64,000 nucleotides of DNA from Symbiodinium kawagutii. Its lineage: Eukaryota; Sar; Dinophyceae; Suessiales; Symbiodiniaceae. The number at the start of each line of letters is the position of its first letter. The stretch's first letter is position 1. Where the stretch lies: the NCBI GenBank assembly GCA_009767595.1, contig VSDK01011562.1, forward strand, positions 202,006-266,005, written 5' to 3'. The notes below the pieces were generated by a model. That model saw only the letters and a program-made list of their open reading frames with translations. It was not told the origin of the DNA and did not search any database. The position numbers were made by a program, and so were the translations under genes. Shown one piece after another: positions 22,215-34,500 of this stretch.

Positions 22215-24496
22215 CTGCTGTGAAACCCTTGACCAGCTCCCAGGAATAAAACCGAAGGAGAAGACGACAGGACAGTCAACAAGTAGTTTTTCTTGCAGTA
22301 AAATGATGTAAAATGTCTGTATCTGTCTTCCAATGTATTCCATGATGTGAATGTGGAAAACGATGGCAAGCTGCAGACTACCATGAAAGCTCTCAAGGGT
22401 GTCCGTTACGCTTACACTGTCCAATCTAGATTTTTGCGAGACCACGTGCCATCCTCAAGCCTTTTGCTTCGTGCAAGTCTGCTTAAAAACTTAAAACTGC
22501 TTTTGCTTCGCCTGTACTGTACGGTATCCCTTGATACTTCGAATAGGATGCAGCGGCTGATGACAAGTGTCACAGGACGGAATGACGCGCAAGGCACGTA
22601 GTCACACAGCTGGGACTGCAGAAAGGATTGCAAAGGACATGTTTGGGTCGGGAGGGCTGCATGACAGTGGCCAAGTTGGTCACAATGCCACAATGTCCTG
22701 TACAACCTCTTTGATTCCCTTGATTTGCAATCTTGAGTCTTGTTTGAAGTGCAAGCAGAAGTGTGCTGTTACAAAGTCACAACCAAGAACTTCTTGCACT
22801 GACAGTTGGAAATTGGGTCAGAATCAAATCAGTAAAACTGCATACAACTGCTGATTCCAACAGAGAACAAAAAAATATGATGTGAACAGCAGATTACTAA
22901 ATTTGGAGATTGACCCACCAGAACTCTGCTCTAGACTCTAAGCAGGTGGTAGAGGGAAAAAAAAACACGGGAAAAAAAAAACAAATGTGCATTCATTAAC
23001 ATTTCAAACAAAATATGTGCATCTTAATGAATGTGTTTTAGACTATAGCCATTTCTGTCCTCAATGTCCCAGTACCAATTCAAAAGATTTCAACTCACTT
23101 GCAATCAGCAGCCCCAAAGAGCACCTTCAGTTGAGAACCAGAACAGGCTGACCCTTCTGTCGCATTGAAGAAGAACTCGCCCCACAAGGGTCTTATCGTC
23201 TTAGTGCGATGCAATCATGAAATCGAGATTCCAATAGGTTTGATCTGCATGTGATTAATTACATAGGACTACAACTAGCAGCAAAAAATGTGCAGTGCAG
23301 GGCAATACCATGTTATTGAGTTTTCAACGTGCTGCCTGGTTGGCAATACTTGCTCGATCCTACTCCTGGAATCTCACAAATGACTCATCATCACTGAATA
23401 CCACCCTTTGCTCTAGAGCTCATAGGAACCCTGATTACCAAACATCCATGTGCAATATCTTGCAAGTGCTTTTAAATGATTTGATCATTACAGATTGCCC
23501 GGATGAATCAAATGAAATCTGCACAGTAGGTTTGGCTTGTCTCATGCATGGTTGTGATCCATTGAAAAGGCTGAGCACGCAGCCGTACTGGTTAAATGGC
23601 GCTCCCGGATGCGGGAAGAATGGCCACATTCAGCGCTGCATCCACCTTCAGTGGTCAACATTCCAAGCAAACCTACGCTGTACAGCTATACAGTATACAG
23701 AAGACTCCACAACCTACTACAGAATACTCATACAGAATACTACGATAGAATACTACTGTAGAATACTACTTTAGAATACTACCACAGAATACTACTATAG
23801 AATCTATAGAATACTCTACACGATGTACACTAGACACCTACATACACTTACACACAAACACCTACCACATCTACATGCATTTCTTCCATGTAACACTTCT
23901 CCAACCAACCTGCCAAATTAGAACATCTGCACGATTGAACTTGAGAGTTGCCCTCTGCATCCAGGTAAAAAGAGATACGAAGAGCAAACTTCAGGTACGT
24001 AGGTGCTCCCACAGTCTCAAAAAACGCTTCGTGGGAGCTCAGATGGTTTTGGACGGATAATGCATGCATAACATTGGGAATCGCATTAGTAGAGGCAGCA
24101 AAAGACTGGTCAATCGCATCAACCGGAGCAAGAATCATTCTTCGTTCAGATTTCACTAGGTAAACCTGCTGCCAGGCATGGTCAAACAAAGAGCTTATAA
24201 AACAATGGTCTGACCATTTTGAAGACCTCTTAGTTCAAACATGTAAGCAGCTTTCATTTAATGGTTTTTTCCACATATTTGTGCTATCCTCCGATACCTC
24301 TAGTTTAAATATGGTTTAATAAGCCCTGGTCGATTGTTTTCCCTGGCTTTGAAAAAGCTCTCGCTAGTCTTTCGCCTCGCCAACGTGAGTGTCAGCCTTT
24401 TGCGCAGTGAACATGACTGTGAGATAGCAGATTGTTTTTCGCCGCGTGAGAATGCACATAGACATACCCGTCACAAGGCGTTCATGGAGATTTTGC

Positions 24497-24566
24497 CTTG
24501 CGCCTCATCTAGCATGCTTTTTGCTAGTTTTCCCACATCTTCCTCCATCGCAAGTTTCACTTTTGC
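24497..24566 (-). CDS. Unidentified exon, 70 nt
   Basis: The minus strand after TTTGTGTAG reads AKVKLAMEEDVGKLAKSM, then LDEAQ plus one base before an AAG/GC donor. It is a charged amphipathic stretch with good codon quality and no known family. It could be gene B or a small separate gene. Confidence 0.5.
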
Positions 24567-25120
24567 CTACACAAAGCTTGTCATGGCTCTTAGGACAAGT
24601 CATAAAGGGAGGTTCGGAAGCTGGTGAAACGAGCGGCTACTTTTGTCATATAGAATGATTAAAATCATCAAAAGTCAATTGCACAATTTTGCTGGGATGG
24701 ACCTGGTCTCATTCCCACTAAAAATTTTGAATACATCTGTATTACGGCATTTTGGGAATGACCTCGTCCAATTGTTCCTTGCATAAATAAATGGTTGACT
24801 TCTCCGTACGTAAGTATCTGATCAGTGGGGTGGGCCCATATTGTTTACCACCTAACCATGGATCAAAAGCACAAAACGGTGCAAGTCCTTTTCTTGGGAT
24901 GCAGTATATCTGGCAAGTAAAAGCGGATGGTTAAATGATTTCATTTTTCCAAACTAATTTCCGTCATCACAAGATCGCGTTCATGTAGTTTAGACCCTTG
25001 GCCCCTCATTCTCTCCTCTCTCTCACTCACTCACTCAATGACTCTCTCCATCTCTCCCTCCCTCACAACGTGCGCTCGCGAACACAAATATGAAAAAAAC
25101 ACACCATCCATATATTCCCC

Positions 25121-25204
25121 ATGAGCGCCGGACTGGCATCTTTCCAATCAGTCCAGAGGCACCAAATGTTGTCGGCGCATTGACTGTGACAAGTTCCAAC
25201 CTGC
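25121..25204 (-). CDS. TSP1-like exon (approximate ends)
   Basis: The minus strand after CAAAGCAG reads VGTCHSQCADNIWCLWTDW, then KDAS. The two Cys followed by W-x2-W-x2-W look like a TSP1 tail running into the next start. Donor not resolved (GA after TG, or GC after GAT). Confidence 0.6.
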
Positions 25205-26073
25205 TTTGACGTGAGACCCCGTCTGTCACTGACAAAACCAACCAGATTGAACCTCCTGTGGTGCTTTCAGTCCAATTGCATCGTAAAAAAACGAATCAAA
25301 CACACAAAATGATCGAAACCAAGGACCTGACAAAGATCAAGGAAATTAAATGAAATTTGTTCATCAACTGCGCAAATGTTTTTGGTGTTTTGCCTAGGAC
25401 ATGAAGTCAAGTCTCTGCCTCCTTTGCAGCGCCAGGGTCGCAAAGAGCACCACAGTAGTCTGGCCTCTGCTGGAATCGCTGCACGCTGCACTGCCGAAGA
25501 AAAATCCTTCGGACGCTTCCGGTATTGAAAATCAACGATTGAATCGACGCTGCTTATGCTGTCAAGTGTGGTCCCCACCGACCCCGAGAGGCGGGTTTTG
25601 GACATGCCGGACATGCACACCACGGCAAATATATACATGTTGCATCATGTAGGGGCATCTTCGATGTTGCATTTGATCGGGAAGGACCATAGGACAGGAA
25701 GGACCAGCAAAGAAAATACCCTGCAATGTATGTCCGTATACGCAATGTATAGAATCATGTTTGTATGTTTGGGTGTATGGGTGTATGCACGTATGGGTGA
25801 TAGGTGTCTATGAGTTCATATGTATGTCATTAAGGTAGTATGTTCATGTCTTAGCATGGATGTACAATGATTTACCTATATGCGTGGGGATCCCAAAAAT
25901 CTTAGAGATCGGTTCAATGGGGAGGCCACTACTTTGGGACCTTGGGTGAACCAGGTGCCCAAGCACGGGTAGACTCACAACCAAAACAACATCGTTACCT
26001 TTTCTGAAACTCTTGTAGTCACTTGAGTCACCGGAAAAAGTCAGCAAATTCAACAAACTGGGTAGCATCTTAC

Positions 26074-26205
26074 CGCTTGAGCTCCCTGTGTAAAGGACAT
26101 TTTCCAGCGCTGGGCAGTCAGCACATCCTGCCCATAGCCTAGCGCGTGCAGCACTTGCACACTTCGCACCACGAACACGCGAACAAATGAATCGCTGAAC
26201 TGCAC
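26074..26205 (-). CDS. Unidentified 132-nt exon, weakly F5/8 type C (discoidin)-like
   Basis: A 44-codon exon in phase 0-0 with acceptor TCAAAG and a consensus donor GCG/GTAAGA. It includes FVRVFVVRSVQVLHALGYG and QDVLTAQRWKMSFTQG. The V-x2-V-x-L ... T-x2-W-x-x-S-F pattern recalls discoidin beta-strands; this is a guess. It lies between the kinase stop and the first TSP1-like exons, so it may belong to the N-terminal part of gene B. Confidence 0.6.
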
Positions 26206-26790
26206 CTTTGAATCCTTGCACTTGACATTGATTGAGTTCTTTGTGCATCGACTTCAGGAACCAAATACATCAAAGTTCTCGTTCGGAGTATCACAGCAAT
26301 TTCTTCAGAAGGACTTCTGCCCCGGACAAATATCGCTTGTCCCTGAAAATGCAAAAGTGATTCCTTGGCTGGCAGCATTTCAACAATGGCAAATAAAATT
26401 CCACCACGTCAATTTGTTTTTTCAGAGATGTTTGACAAGGCCGAGAGTCTAATGAGGTTGTGGCACATCATTTTTCAAACAAATGATATGTGCATATCAG
26501 CTGCATATCCGTTTGTATATGTATATATATATATATACATAAACGGTATGTGTATACATTTGCATGTAAATACATTTGATATCATTTGATACATAATGAT
26601 AAGAATGCCTCAAAATGCTTCTAATTCGCTTTGATGCATGACATTGCCTGGAAAAAAGAACCTGCTCTGGAGATCTCTGGAGCTGTGCAGCCATGAAGCT
26701 TCTGATCACGTGTTGCTGAGAGTGCTTATCCTGTCATGTCCTGGGATACTTTGATCATCTTTGATCACTGCACACCCGGCCTGCGTTTTG

Positions 26791-26876
26791 TCAACCAAGT
26801 GTCATCTTGTGATATGCTTGGTACAAAAGTTGCCGCTTTTTGAAGAACGGTGCTTCAGGAATCATCTCTCTGTAGC
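26791..26876 (-). CDS. FN3K exon 7 with in-frame stop
   Basis: Reads YREMIPEAPFFKKRQLLYQ, then AYHKMTLG and TGA. Acceptor TGGTCAG, phase 1, rebuilds Gly with exon 6. A GT after CTTG would allow a further exon, but none was found. Confidence 0.85.
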
Positions 26877-29532
26877 CTGACCAAGTCAGCATTTCAGCAA
26901 GATTATGGTAAACAACTTTACAATCATCAAAGGCTAAGTCCCATGCAACAATCTGAACATTTGAAACCACATTTTCCTACGATGATTTGGACTCAAAGAT
27001 ACTCAATGTACCATACATAGCTCAAAAGTTAAAGAAACATGCTGCAATTTTTCTCTTGCCGCACTCTTGCCTTGCCAAAACTCTTCCGTCAAATCTGCGC
27101 ACCACGACATTCCGAAGTCTGCTTCGGAGTGACCATAGAATGCACACGGATCGTAGATGGCTGGCTCCCCACCAACTCCTGAAGATGCGCAGCGCGGCTG
27201 TGGTCAGACTCAATTGACTTAACTTGGCACAAAACAACGAATGCGTGAAACATGTTGGATTGATGTTGGATTGCTCATTCATTTCCGTCATCGACTCATT
27301 TGGACTCTAGGGTTTCGCTTCCTCTGGACATGTCTTGTTTGTTAGACAGAATGTCATGGATTGGATCTCATTGACTCCGAATTGACTCCTCCAAAGTTGC
27401 CGTTCCAAAAGTCTCCATGAAGAAGCGCTGGGTGCACTTCTCCATCTTGGAAAAGTGACTCTAAGTTATTGGTGGCCTGCACAGTCGAGATTGGGCCACT
27501 GCAGTTGTATGCTGCGAGTACTGTACTGTATTAAATCAGCAGAAGTCATAAAGACTCAAACTCTGCAGGTACACAGCACTTCAGAACTTCAGAATGCTTC
27601 AAACATTCAAACACCTTACCATAGTAAGCATTGACAATCAACAAAAAGCTCGGGTGAGTGATTCATTGTTAAGCCTTTCTTAACTCCTATCGTAATCACA
27701 GGCCTATATAGTGCTTGTGTGGAGCTGGTTACAATCTAGATTACATGTTAAGAAAGATCGCCCCCAGAAAGGACCTCTGAAAATGAGATATTGATGACAG
27801 CTTTCCTTAGTGTTTGATTTCTGATATTGATTTCCATATTTCTCTGCCTCCAGCACTCTTCGAAATGCAGGTCTCAGCTGCACGGCTCCACGAAGCAAAC
27901 GTTCACAACGCCGACGCCAAAATCGCGGCCACGATGAGTCCCAAGTGTTGGATTGAGGCGTTTGCCCCAAAAAGGCATCAACGGAAAAACCGAAACTGCC
28001 AGCACGCGCCTCACAGAAGTTATCTTGAAGAGCTGTGCCAAGAAAGTAACTAGAATGACTAGAAGTGGCAATATTGAACAAACCACAAGTGTCCACAAGA
28101 AGCAGTTCGACCACGCTCTACGTATCGATGCATCCACGTATCCATGTATCCATGTGTACGTAACTTTTGCCCACCTCTAGACTATACATTTGCAAAACAT
28201 GTGGGTGTGCGTCTGCACATTTCATCCCCGTTTTGAATCATGTATGATCATGCATGTTATGGCATGAAAAAACCTTGGTTCCATACCCGACTCTGTACTA
28301 CAAATACAAAGCACGTAATGTATCTTGTACACTAGATACATCGCAGTGCTTGCTTATGCTTTTTTGAAGGGATTCTTGTTCGGCTTTGTGTTGTTGATCA
28401 AAGCTGTTGTTTAGGGTTTTAGTATCATGCTGTAGATGTTTAGAGATACGGGTAAAACAAGAAATGACAAAAACCATTAAAGAAAAACAATGAAAACATC
28501 ACAAAACACACTTGCTCCTAGTGCTCACATTTGTCAAGAGGTGGATTTGGGTAAGTAGGTCACAGTATTTACAGCCAGGATGAGGTGCAGGTAGGTCAGT
28601 ACTGGTACAGTCTGTCGGTCAACGATGAATTTCTTCAGCCTGTGGATCTTTGGGCGCTGCCAGGTGAAGAGCTGCCAGTGCTCTGCCCAGCAGGTACCAT
28701 GGGACATCGGCGTCACGCTTGAGATACTCCTTGGTCGGCGAGGCAGGCGGAAACCATTTGAAACTATTTCCGAGTTTGAAAACAAACATCTTGCATGCAA
28801 ATCCCGTTAATTGTGTTGATGGAGTCTGTGGGGACCACTGCTGAGTGTGGATCAGTTGTGCAGGCAATAGCTTTCCATAGGTATGGAACGGTCTGGATCA
28901 AATTCTGTTTGGATCGTGAGTATGGAGTGGATGTCGGCCCCGGTGCCTGATCTATGTATACCTTATGTTTCACTGTGTGGGTGAAAACTTCCAAGGATGT
29001 GCGACATTGTGCGACCTACGGTAGAGATGAGTGACTTGAGATGATTTGAGTCTTGAAGGAACGAGTTGCTAAGTTCAGAATCAGGGCTCGATCAAAAGGT
29101 ATGAGCCGCCACGTCCATCTTCCTGGCAGTGTGCCCTTTCACTTCCTATCTGGTGCGGATGCAGCGAGAAACCAATGGACCAAGGTCTACAGGAGGATAG
29201 GTCACATGAAGATTTAAGATTATTGAAGTATATTTCATGAAGAGTTAAGATTATTCAAATCATCTTGAGTATTCAAATGTATTTAAGAATTAAGATTACT
29301 TAAGTCACATAAATCACTTAAGTCAGTAAGACATTTCTCAAGGGGTCGCCACGAGTTGGTCCTTCAAAGCAATGACTTTTGGCACTTTGAAAAGCGACGT
29401 CGCTTCTCGAATCGCCTCAAGGCCAGCCACCTCGCCACGCAGTGCTGTTCTGCTCCCCTTCTTCACCACGAGATCTTCTCCCTTTGACGTGATCCGAGCC
29501 ACGTGTGGCGCCAGGTGCTCACAAGACTCCAT
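26791..29532 (-). CDS. FN3K: Fructosamine/ketosamine-3-kinase, seven exons
   Basis: Exons: 29362-29532, 29088-29149, 28640-28763, 27848-28009, 27389-27476, 27071-27178, 26796-26876 (last two with the stop at 26791-26793). All phases match and the product is about 266 residues. FN3K-family enzymes phosphorylate sugar adducts on lysines so that they fall off proteins; they are cytosolic and ATP-dependent. Signature parts present in order: ATP-binding Lys segment LVVKK, GEVAGLEAI, GGSYLLI hinge, LGRALAALHL, GFSVDAFLGQTPQSN, catalytic LLHGDFWNGN, metal-binding AIYDP followed by GHSEADFG, and a C-terminal MIPEAPFFKK helix. The ATG lies in ACCATGG. The usual N-terminal leader is short and the last about 25 residues of the family (NH-x-FG region) are missing unless another exon follows. 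Donors include GT, GC and GA. It is flanked on both sides by TSP1 genes on the same strand. Confidence 0.93.
27071..27178 (-). CDS. FN3K exon 6 (metal-binding DP motif)
   Basis: Contains AIYDPCAFYGHSEADFG and TEEFWQ; donor CAAG/GC. Cys stands where the family usually has Ala after DP. Confidence 0.92.
27389..27476 (-). CDS. FN3K exon 5 (catalytic loop)
   Basis: Contains HPALLHGDFWNGNFG. HGD is the catalytic Asp motif and the later Asn is the metal ligand. The donor is GA after GGAG; alternatively the end is one codon earlier, still at GA. Confidence 0.92.
27848..28009 (-). CDS. FN3K exon 4
   Basis: 54 codons containing GFSVDAFLGQTPQSN and DSSWPRFWRRRCERLL; donor GAG/GC. It corresponds to the F-G-F ... 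P-Q-x-N ... W segment of the family. Confidence 0.9.
28640..28763 (-). CDS. FN3K exon 3
   Basis: 41 codons ending YLLGRALAALHLAAPKDPQ at an AG/GC donor. The LGRALAALH helix is typical of the family. Confidence 0.88.
29088..29149 (-). CDS. FN3K exon 2
   Basis: Reads IGSERAHCQEDGRGGSYLLI plus GA before a GC donor. GG-S-Y-L-L-I is the kinase hinge strand. Acceptor GCACCAG. Confidence 0.82.
29362..29532 (-). CDS. FN3K exon 1 (start codon)
   Basis: 57 codons from ATG (29530-29532) to ...VPKVIALK, with donor AAG/GA. It holds the LVVKK strand and GEVAGLEAI helix. Upstream TCAATGCTGAG follows a T-rich stretch and could be the spliced-leader acceptor. Confidence 0.88.
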
Positions 29533-31373
29533 GGTGAAACCCTCAGCATTGACAACCGTTGAAAATACAGAAAAAATTGAAAAAATAGACACTTGTTTTT
29601 TACTAACAGAATCTAACAGATATAAAAACAACTTAAACACACTCCACACTCCACACTCCCCTTTACTCCCCCTTGGGATAGCAGCATTTTGGGAGACGCA
29701 GCACGGCCAAAAGTGTTTGCCAAGACACTTCGTCTTGCAAGAGCTGAATTGGCACTTCCATTGCGCGCCTCCTTTGGAGACTGCGCCAAATCTGCTTGTG
29801 GCTTCGATAATAAAATGCGGGCAGAGCTCCAGCGAGCCAAGTGCAGGGACATAGTCTCTTGTAAGGAGCAAACCTCAGAGAGAATATGAAAATATATATG
29901 TATATATGTGAAATTTGCTCAAATGCAGTGCTAATCAGTGCTATCTGCTGGCAACTACAGATTATACCACAGTGAGCCGGCCGAAAATGGATAAACACGG
30001 TGATGTGCTGACTTCTCAAGCCCTTCCCAACTGCTTGGACTCAAATCAATTCAAATCACACAGTAGTATGTCAAAGGTTGGATTTTTTTAATGCGTGACT
30101 CATGTTTCTTACGCAAAGCTGTTGAGAAGGCTGTCGATGCTAGAGCAATACTTTTGTCAAAATAAAGTCAGCGCATAGCAACTGGACGAATGTGTTTGCA
30201 ATTGTTGGATCCTGCGGTTTGCAGAGACCGTTGATTGAAATTGCAACATCAAAAACCAACACTAGAAGTCGATCGAGTCTTGGCAACTGCAATCTCCAAG
30301 ATGTTCCAAGGGACTGCAGTTGCCAATGGTCTCTTTGTAGTGGTGAGGGTGTCTGCAGCTGAGCTAAACCGCCGCGTAGGGTGGATGTCTCCATGGCATG
30401 GCATCAGAGTCAGGGTCGCGTTGCAGGTCAGAAAGAGCATATGTTGATGTACCAACAAAGGTTTACCCACAAAGGTTTACCAAAATGTTACCACACTTGC
30501 TGCGGAGACATGTTTGAAGATGCTATCAAAACACTGTCTGCATGACTAGTGCTGACTCAGAATTGAGGTCTTTGACAGTCTTTGAGAATCAAGCTGCCAA
30601 TGTCTTAGAAGCAAAAATCGGCAGCAGGAAACTGCATGCTGCTGTTTACACTTTCCTGGAAGGACCTGCGGAACATTTGCAAATCTGTAGTGCTGCGCTT
30701 TGACCAACAGATCTGTGCATTAAACAGTATACATATATATCATATATATACATATATCATGGTGCAAATATATATATATATATATTACATATAATATATA
30801 TATATATCTTTTTATCTAAATCTATCATACATATATATATATACATATCTATATATATCATACATATATATATATGTATACATATATACATATCTATATA
30901 TATCATACATATACATATATATACATATATATATATGAAATATATTTTTATCGCACATATATAGATTTAAATGAAATATATCAGATACAGTATATCAAAC
31001 ACACACACACATATATATCATATATACATATATAACATGATATATATATATAAAAAGATTGTGAATAATGTTCTGCAGTATATCAGGATTATTGAATTAT
31101 TGGGTCAAATAGACATCTTAAGTCAGTCTGCCAATCATGGCACCTAAAATAAAGGTTGAACTTGTCCAACATCATAGGTGCACGATGTAAACTTGGCAAG
31201 CCTACAGCCTCTCTCAACTGCATTAAGTGCGGCGCATTTTGGCAATGATGCGAGTTCTGTAGCCTGAGTCAGACTTGGTGCTTTGAATATCTTTGAATCT
31301 CAGCAATCATTCATTCAATCTGGAGTTTATATAGATTCCGAATGTGTAGTTAAGTTAAAACATTGAATCCTAC
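29533..31373. other. Intergenic or 3' end of TSP1 gene A; AT microsatellite
   Basis: Positions 30720-31065 are a long (TA)n/ATAC run. At 30250-30450 the minus strand is open in two frames (for example LSDLQRDPDSDAMPW), which may hide the last exon of gene A; no family can be named. Confidence 0.5.
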
Positions 31374-31512
31374 CTCGACCGGGAAATCTTGCCACAGATT
31401 CGCATTGTCAATGTTTCCCTTCTAGTGCTGATCTTGAGGTGCTGACGCTGCCCGCCGCATTTGGAGCAAAGACCCCATTCGCTCCATGCTCCCCATTCAC
31501 AGTTCTGGCACA
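31374..31512 (-). CDS. TSP1 exon, 139 nt
   Basis: Begins CQNCEWGAWSEWGLCSKCGG, then QRQHLKISTRR, ending TCGAG/GTAGGA. Acceptor CTTTCTTCAG. It holds an almost complete TSP1 start and core in one exon and joins in phase to 32556. Confidence 0.88.
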
Positions 31513-34500
31513 CTGAAGAAAGAGAATCAACGCAAAGAGAAACCCAAACATCAAAAAACACTGCAATCGCGGAAAAAAGTGCAGTGCCACTTACTCGATT
31601 GAGAGCAGAATTTTGACAACAATTCCATCGAAACTGGTAATGTCAGTTATTCAAGTGCTGACACGCGATCAAGTCTTGAATCTGGATAAACTGCCACAAA
31701 CAAAATGAAAGTAGTGCTTCTTACACGAGGTATAAATCTGACGTGGCTTTACCCAAGAGTAGCTGGTAAATTGGATTGAGCTGGACTTGGCTTCAAGAGT
31801 TTGTGTCTGCCAAAATCCCATCTTACTCTCGTTTTACAGGAAACCCTGCAGGAAACCCTGATATCACTCCATTGCTCCTGGCATTGATGAAAATGTGGAC
31901 ATCGCTCAGTAGAACATGCTTCAACCTGTTGGCCGACAGCAAATCCAGATTGAAGCCATTTGTTGCCGTTTGCAACGATTGCAACGATGAGCTTTCATCA
32001 AAGCTCACGGGGACTCATTGGCAGGTTTCACATGGATCTTGACACCAAGTCTTTGCAACAGGATGACGCAAATGCGAGAGAAATTGAGAGACTGGACAAA
32101 TCCTAAATGACATGTTTGTGTACAGGAGAAATATGTAGAAATGCTTACAACGTCTTGAATCTCGGGAACAAAAAACATGAGATCAAACTTACCTAGCTTG
32201 CTTTGGAACATGCTATGATTCTATACAGGAATGAAAGCGTTGCACGAGTCCAATGGATGATTTTTGTTTCAACTCCACACAAATTGCAACTACGTACTGT
32301 AACTACGTAGAAATTCAATGTACGGGAATGATCTGGAATGTCTAAAAAATCCAAGACCGAAACACTGCAACGATGGAAAAAACAGCACAAACTTTCACCA
32401 ACACCTCAGTACTTGTGTGATTGTGTTTGCAAAGTAAAACGCTATGTTTATGATGTTTATCTCAGCACAATATGTTTCCACGATGAAGCCAGAAGCCCAA
32501 ATCGTTGGTTCCTCGAACACTGGCATGACCCAGTACTGCTCACAGAAACACTCACCGTATGTGTCCGTACTTCGCTGCGCCTCTTTCAAGGTGTTGTTAC
32601 ATGGCTGTCCGCCCTGCTTGTTTGGAGTCTCCTGTCGCTGGAATGCGCAAGCACCATCAAGCACCAATTTTTTTGTCGACAAATAAAAGAGCTTGGCTTG
32701 CTGATGATGTTGCGGAAGTTTCCTTTGTCAACAGTCCCTGTGTCTTATTTTGCTCTCAACAGCATCTTGGTTGCAAGCTAATGACCTCACAGTTTTACCT
32801 ACCTAACATATCCTAACATTCCATTGACACCTTTCCAAAGCACATGCAATACAGGCTGGCATCACCACAGACCGTTCACGCTCTCGTTGCCCACCATCCT
32901 TGCGCAAGAAACCCTAGATCCAGCCAACTTCAGCTTCGGTTGCTTTCGGCTTTGTGTGGCTTTATATGGTATAGAGATTCTTCATGATTCCTACCCCTAA
33001 ACGTTAAAGGCAACCAATTTCCCGTTTTCATGGTAAATTACAATGGGACGCCGTTGGATCAAGAAGTTGAATAAGTTGACCAAAAACAAGTCAAATCCCA
33101 ATGGGACGCCGGTGACCGATAAACATTGTATTTCGAAGGTTTATTCTGCCAAATGGTGGGAAACACATTGTGGACGCAGTTTTGGTCGCCTTTAGAAAAA
33201 ACACCTCCGCAACTAATACGCCCAAAAACTTGAAATCGTTCGCCTTTAACAACTAGGAGTATGTACTGTATTCTTATGTAGATATTATATATAATATAGA
33301 TGATATTAGCCTGTGACTTGGTTGCAAGATGTTGGAACCGATAACTCCACATTCAGCAAGTCTCCCCAGTCTCCCCAGCCCGACACACAGACCAAGGTGC
33401 ACAGCTGGCAGAGCAGTGTGTCCACTCCTTGGCCATGGTTTCATCCGAATTCATCCGAATCTCATGCATTCTCCGTTTCAAATTGAAAGCTTGTAGAGCT
33501 ATAGGTTAAGATGATGCAAGCATAAAAAGTCAAGAAATGGACATAATATGACATTATTATGACATTAGAAGCATTTTCTCATTTTGGACTTTGGAAATCA
33601 GCGATGGTGCACGTGATCCCACTTTTGGGTCCAGGCCGTCCAGGCAGAGAGTTCACAATCACCTTCCTATCGAAGCACAAGGACTTGTCAACTTGGGATA
33701 CGAAGTATATAGAAGTATGTTACAGTATGTTTGTGTCTGCAATACCCTGAGACTACTGAGAAGTATACACGCGGAACAATAGCTACGCAGAAAATAGTGC
33801 AGTATGTTTGAGGGTCAAAGTTCTGAACCTCTCGACTGACCTCTCAGGTTTGTGTTTCAGAAAGAGTAACATACAATTCGAGGGCAGTCAGGTCAAAGTG
33901 AATTAAGTGCCCTAGTCATGTCGTGCACATTCACTTGCACTGGGGTACGTTACTAGGCACATCGTAAAGAACCAACACAGATGAGTCTGTGATGTCTGTG
34001 TGACATTCACTGACGCCCGTCAGTCTTCGATCAGAATCAGGGACCCGGGCTTGAACCTCTTGTGTCACTGTGTCCATGCAACACATAGTGCAACACATAG
34101 TGCAACACATAGTGCAACACATATCTACTCGTTTCTACACGTTCTTACCTCTTGTCTCTTGGAAGTCGAGGCAACGTGGAGCCCGCATTTGTTATGTCTC
34201 TCTAAGACATTTAGTCACCAAGAAAAGCAAACCCCCATGGCATCCCCATGGCATGTGGCAGCTTCAATGCTGACCAGGTGTAATCAGTTGAGTACTTCAA
34301 ATCCAAAGGTACGAGTCTCACTCTGCATGACGATAAACGAAAGGCCTCTGCCTATGATTTTCATTGATTTTCTATGATCTGCACACAATCTGCAAAAACC
34401 CAGGAGAGTAAGAAATGAAAATAATGAAGCAGTTTAGATTCGTGAAACTATTGAGGAACTTAAATATCGTAGTATTAGGATATTTTAGATGAAAAAATTG

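Larger units (their letters stand above)
22215..26073. other. 5' region of TSP1 gene B, partly resolved
   Basis: Holds a TSP1-like stretch at 25.1-25.2 kb, a coding-like exon at 24497-24566 and an ambiguous exon near 23938-23990, listed separately or as findings. It also holds a degenerate repeat of about 15 bp with core agaatactac at 23690-23820. The rest shows nothing. Confidence 0.45.

Noticed and set aside
29338-29871. A single 177-residue minus-strand frame as the FN3K start
   Set aside because: Only the last third matches FN3K. The upstream part is intergenic sequence, and the ACCATGG at 29532 is a better start.
26791-31512. FN3K as a domain fused inside one giant TSP1 protein
   Set aside because: The kinase has its own ATG in strong context and an in-frame stop; no exon phase links 31374 to 29532.
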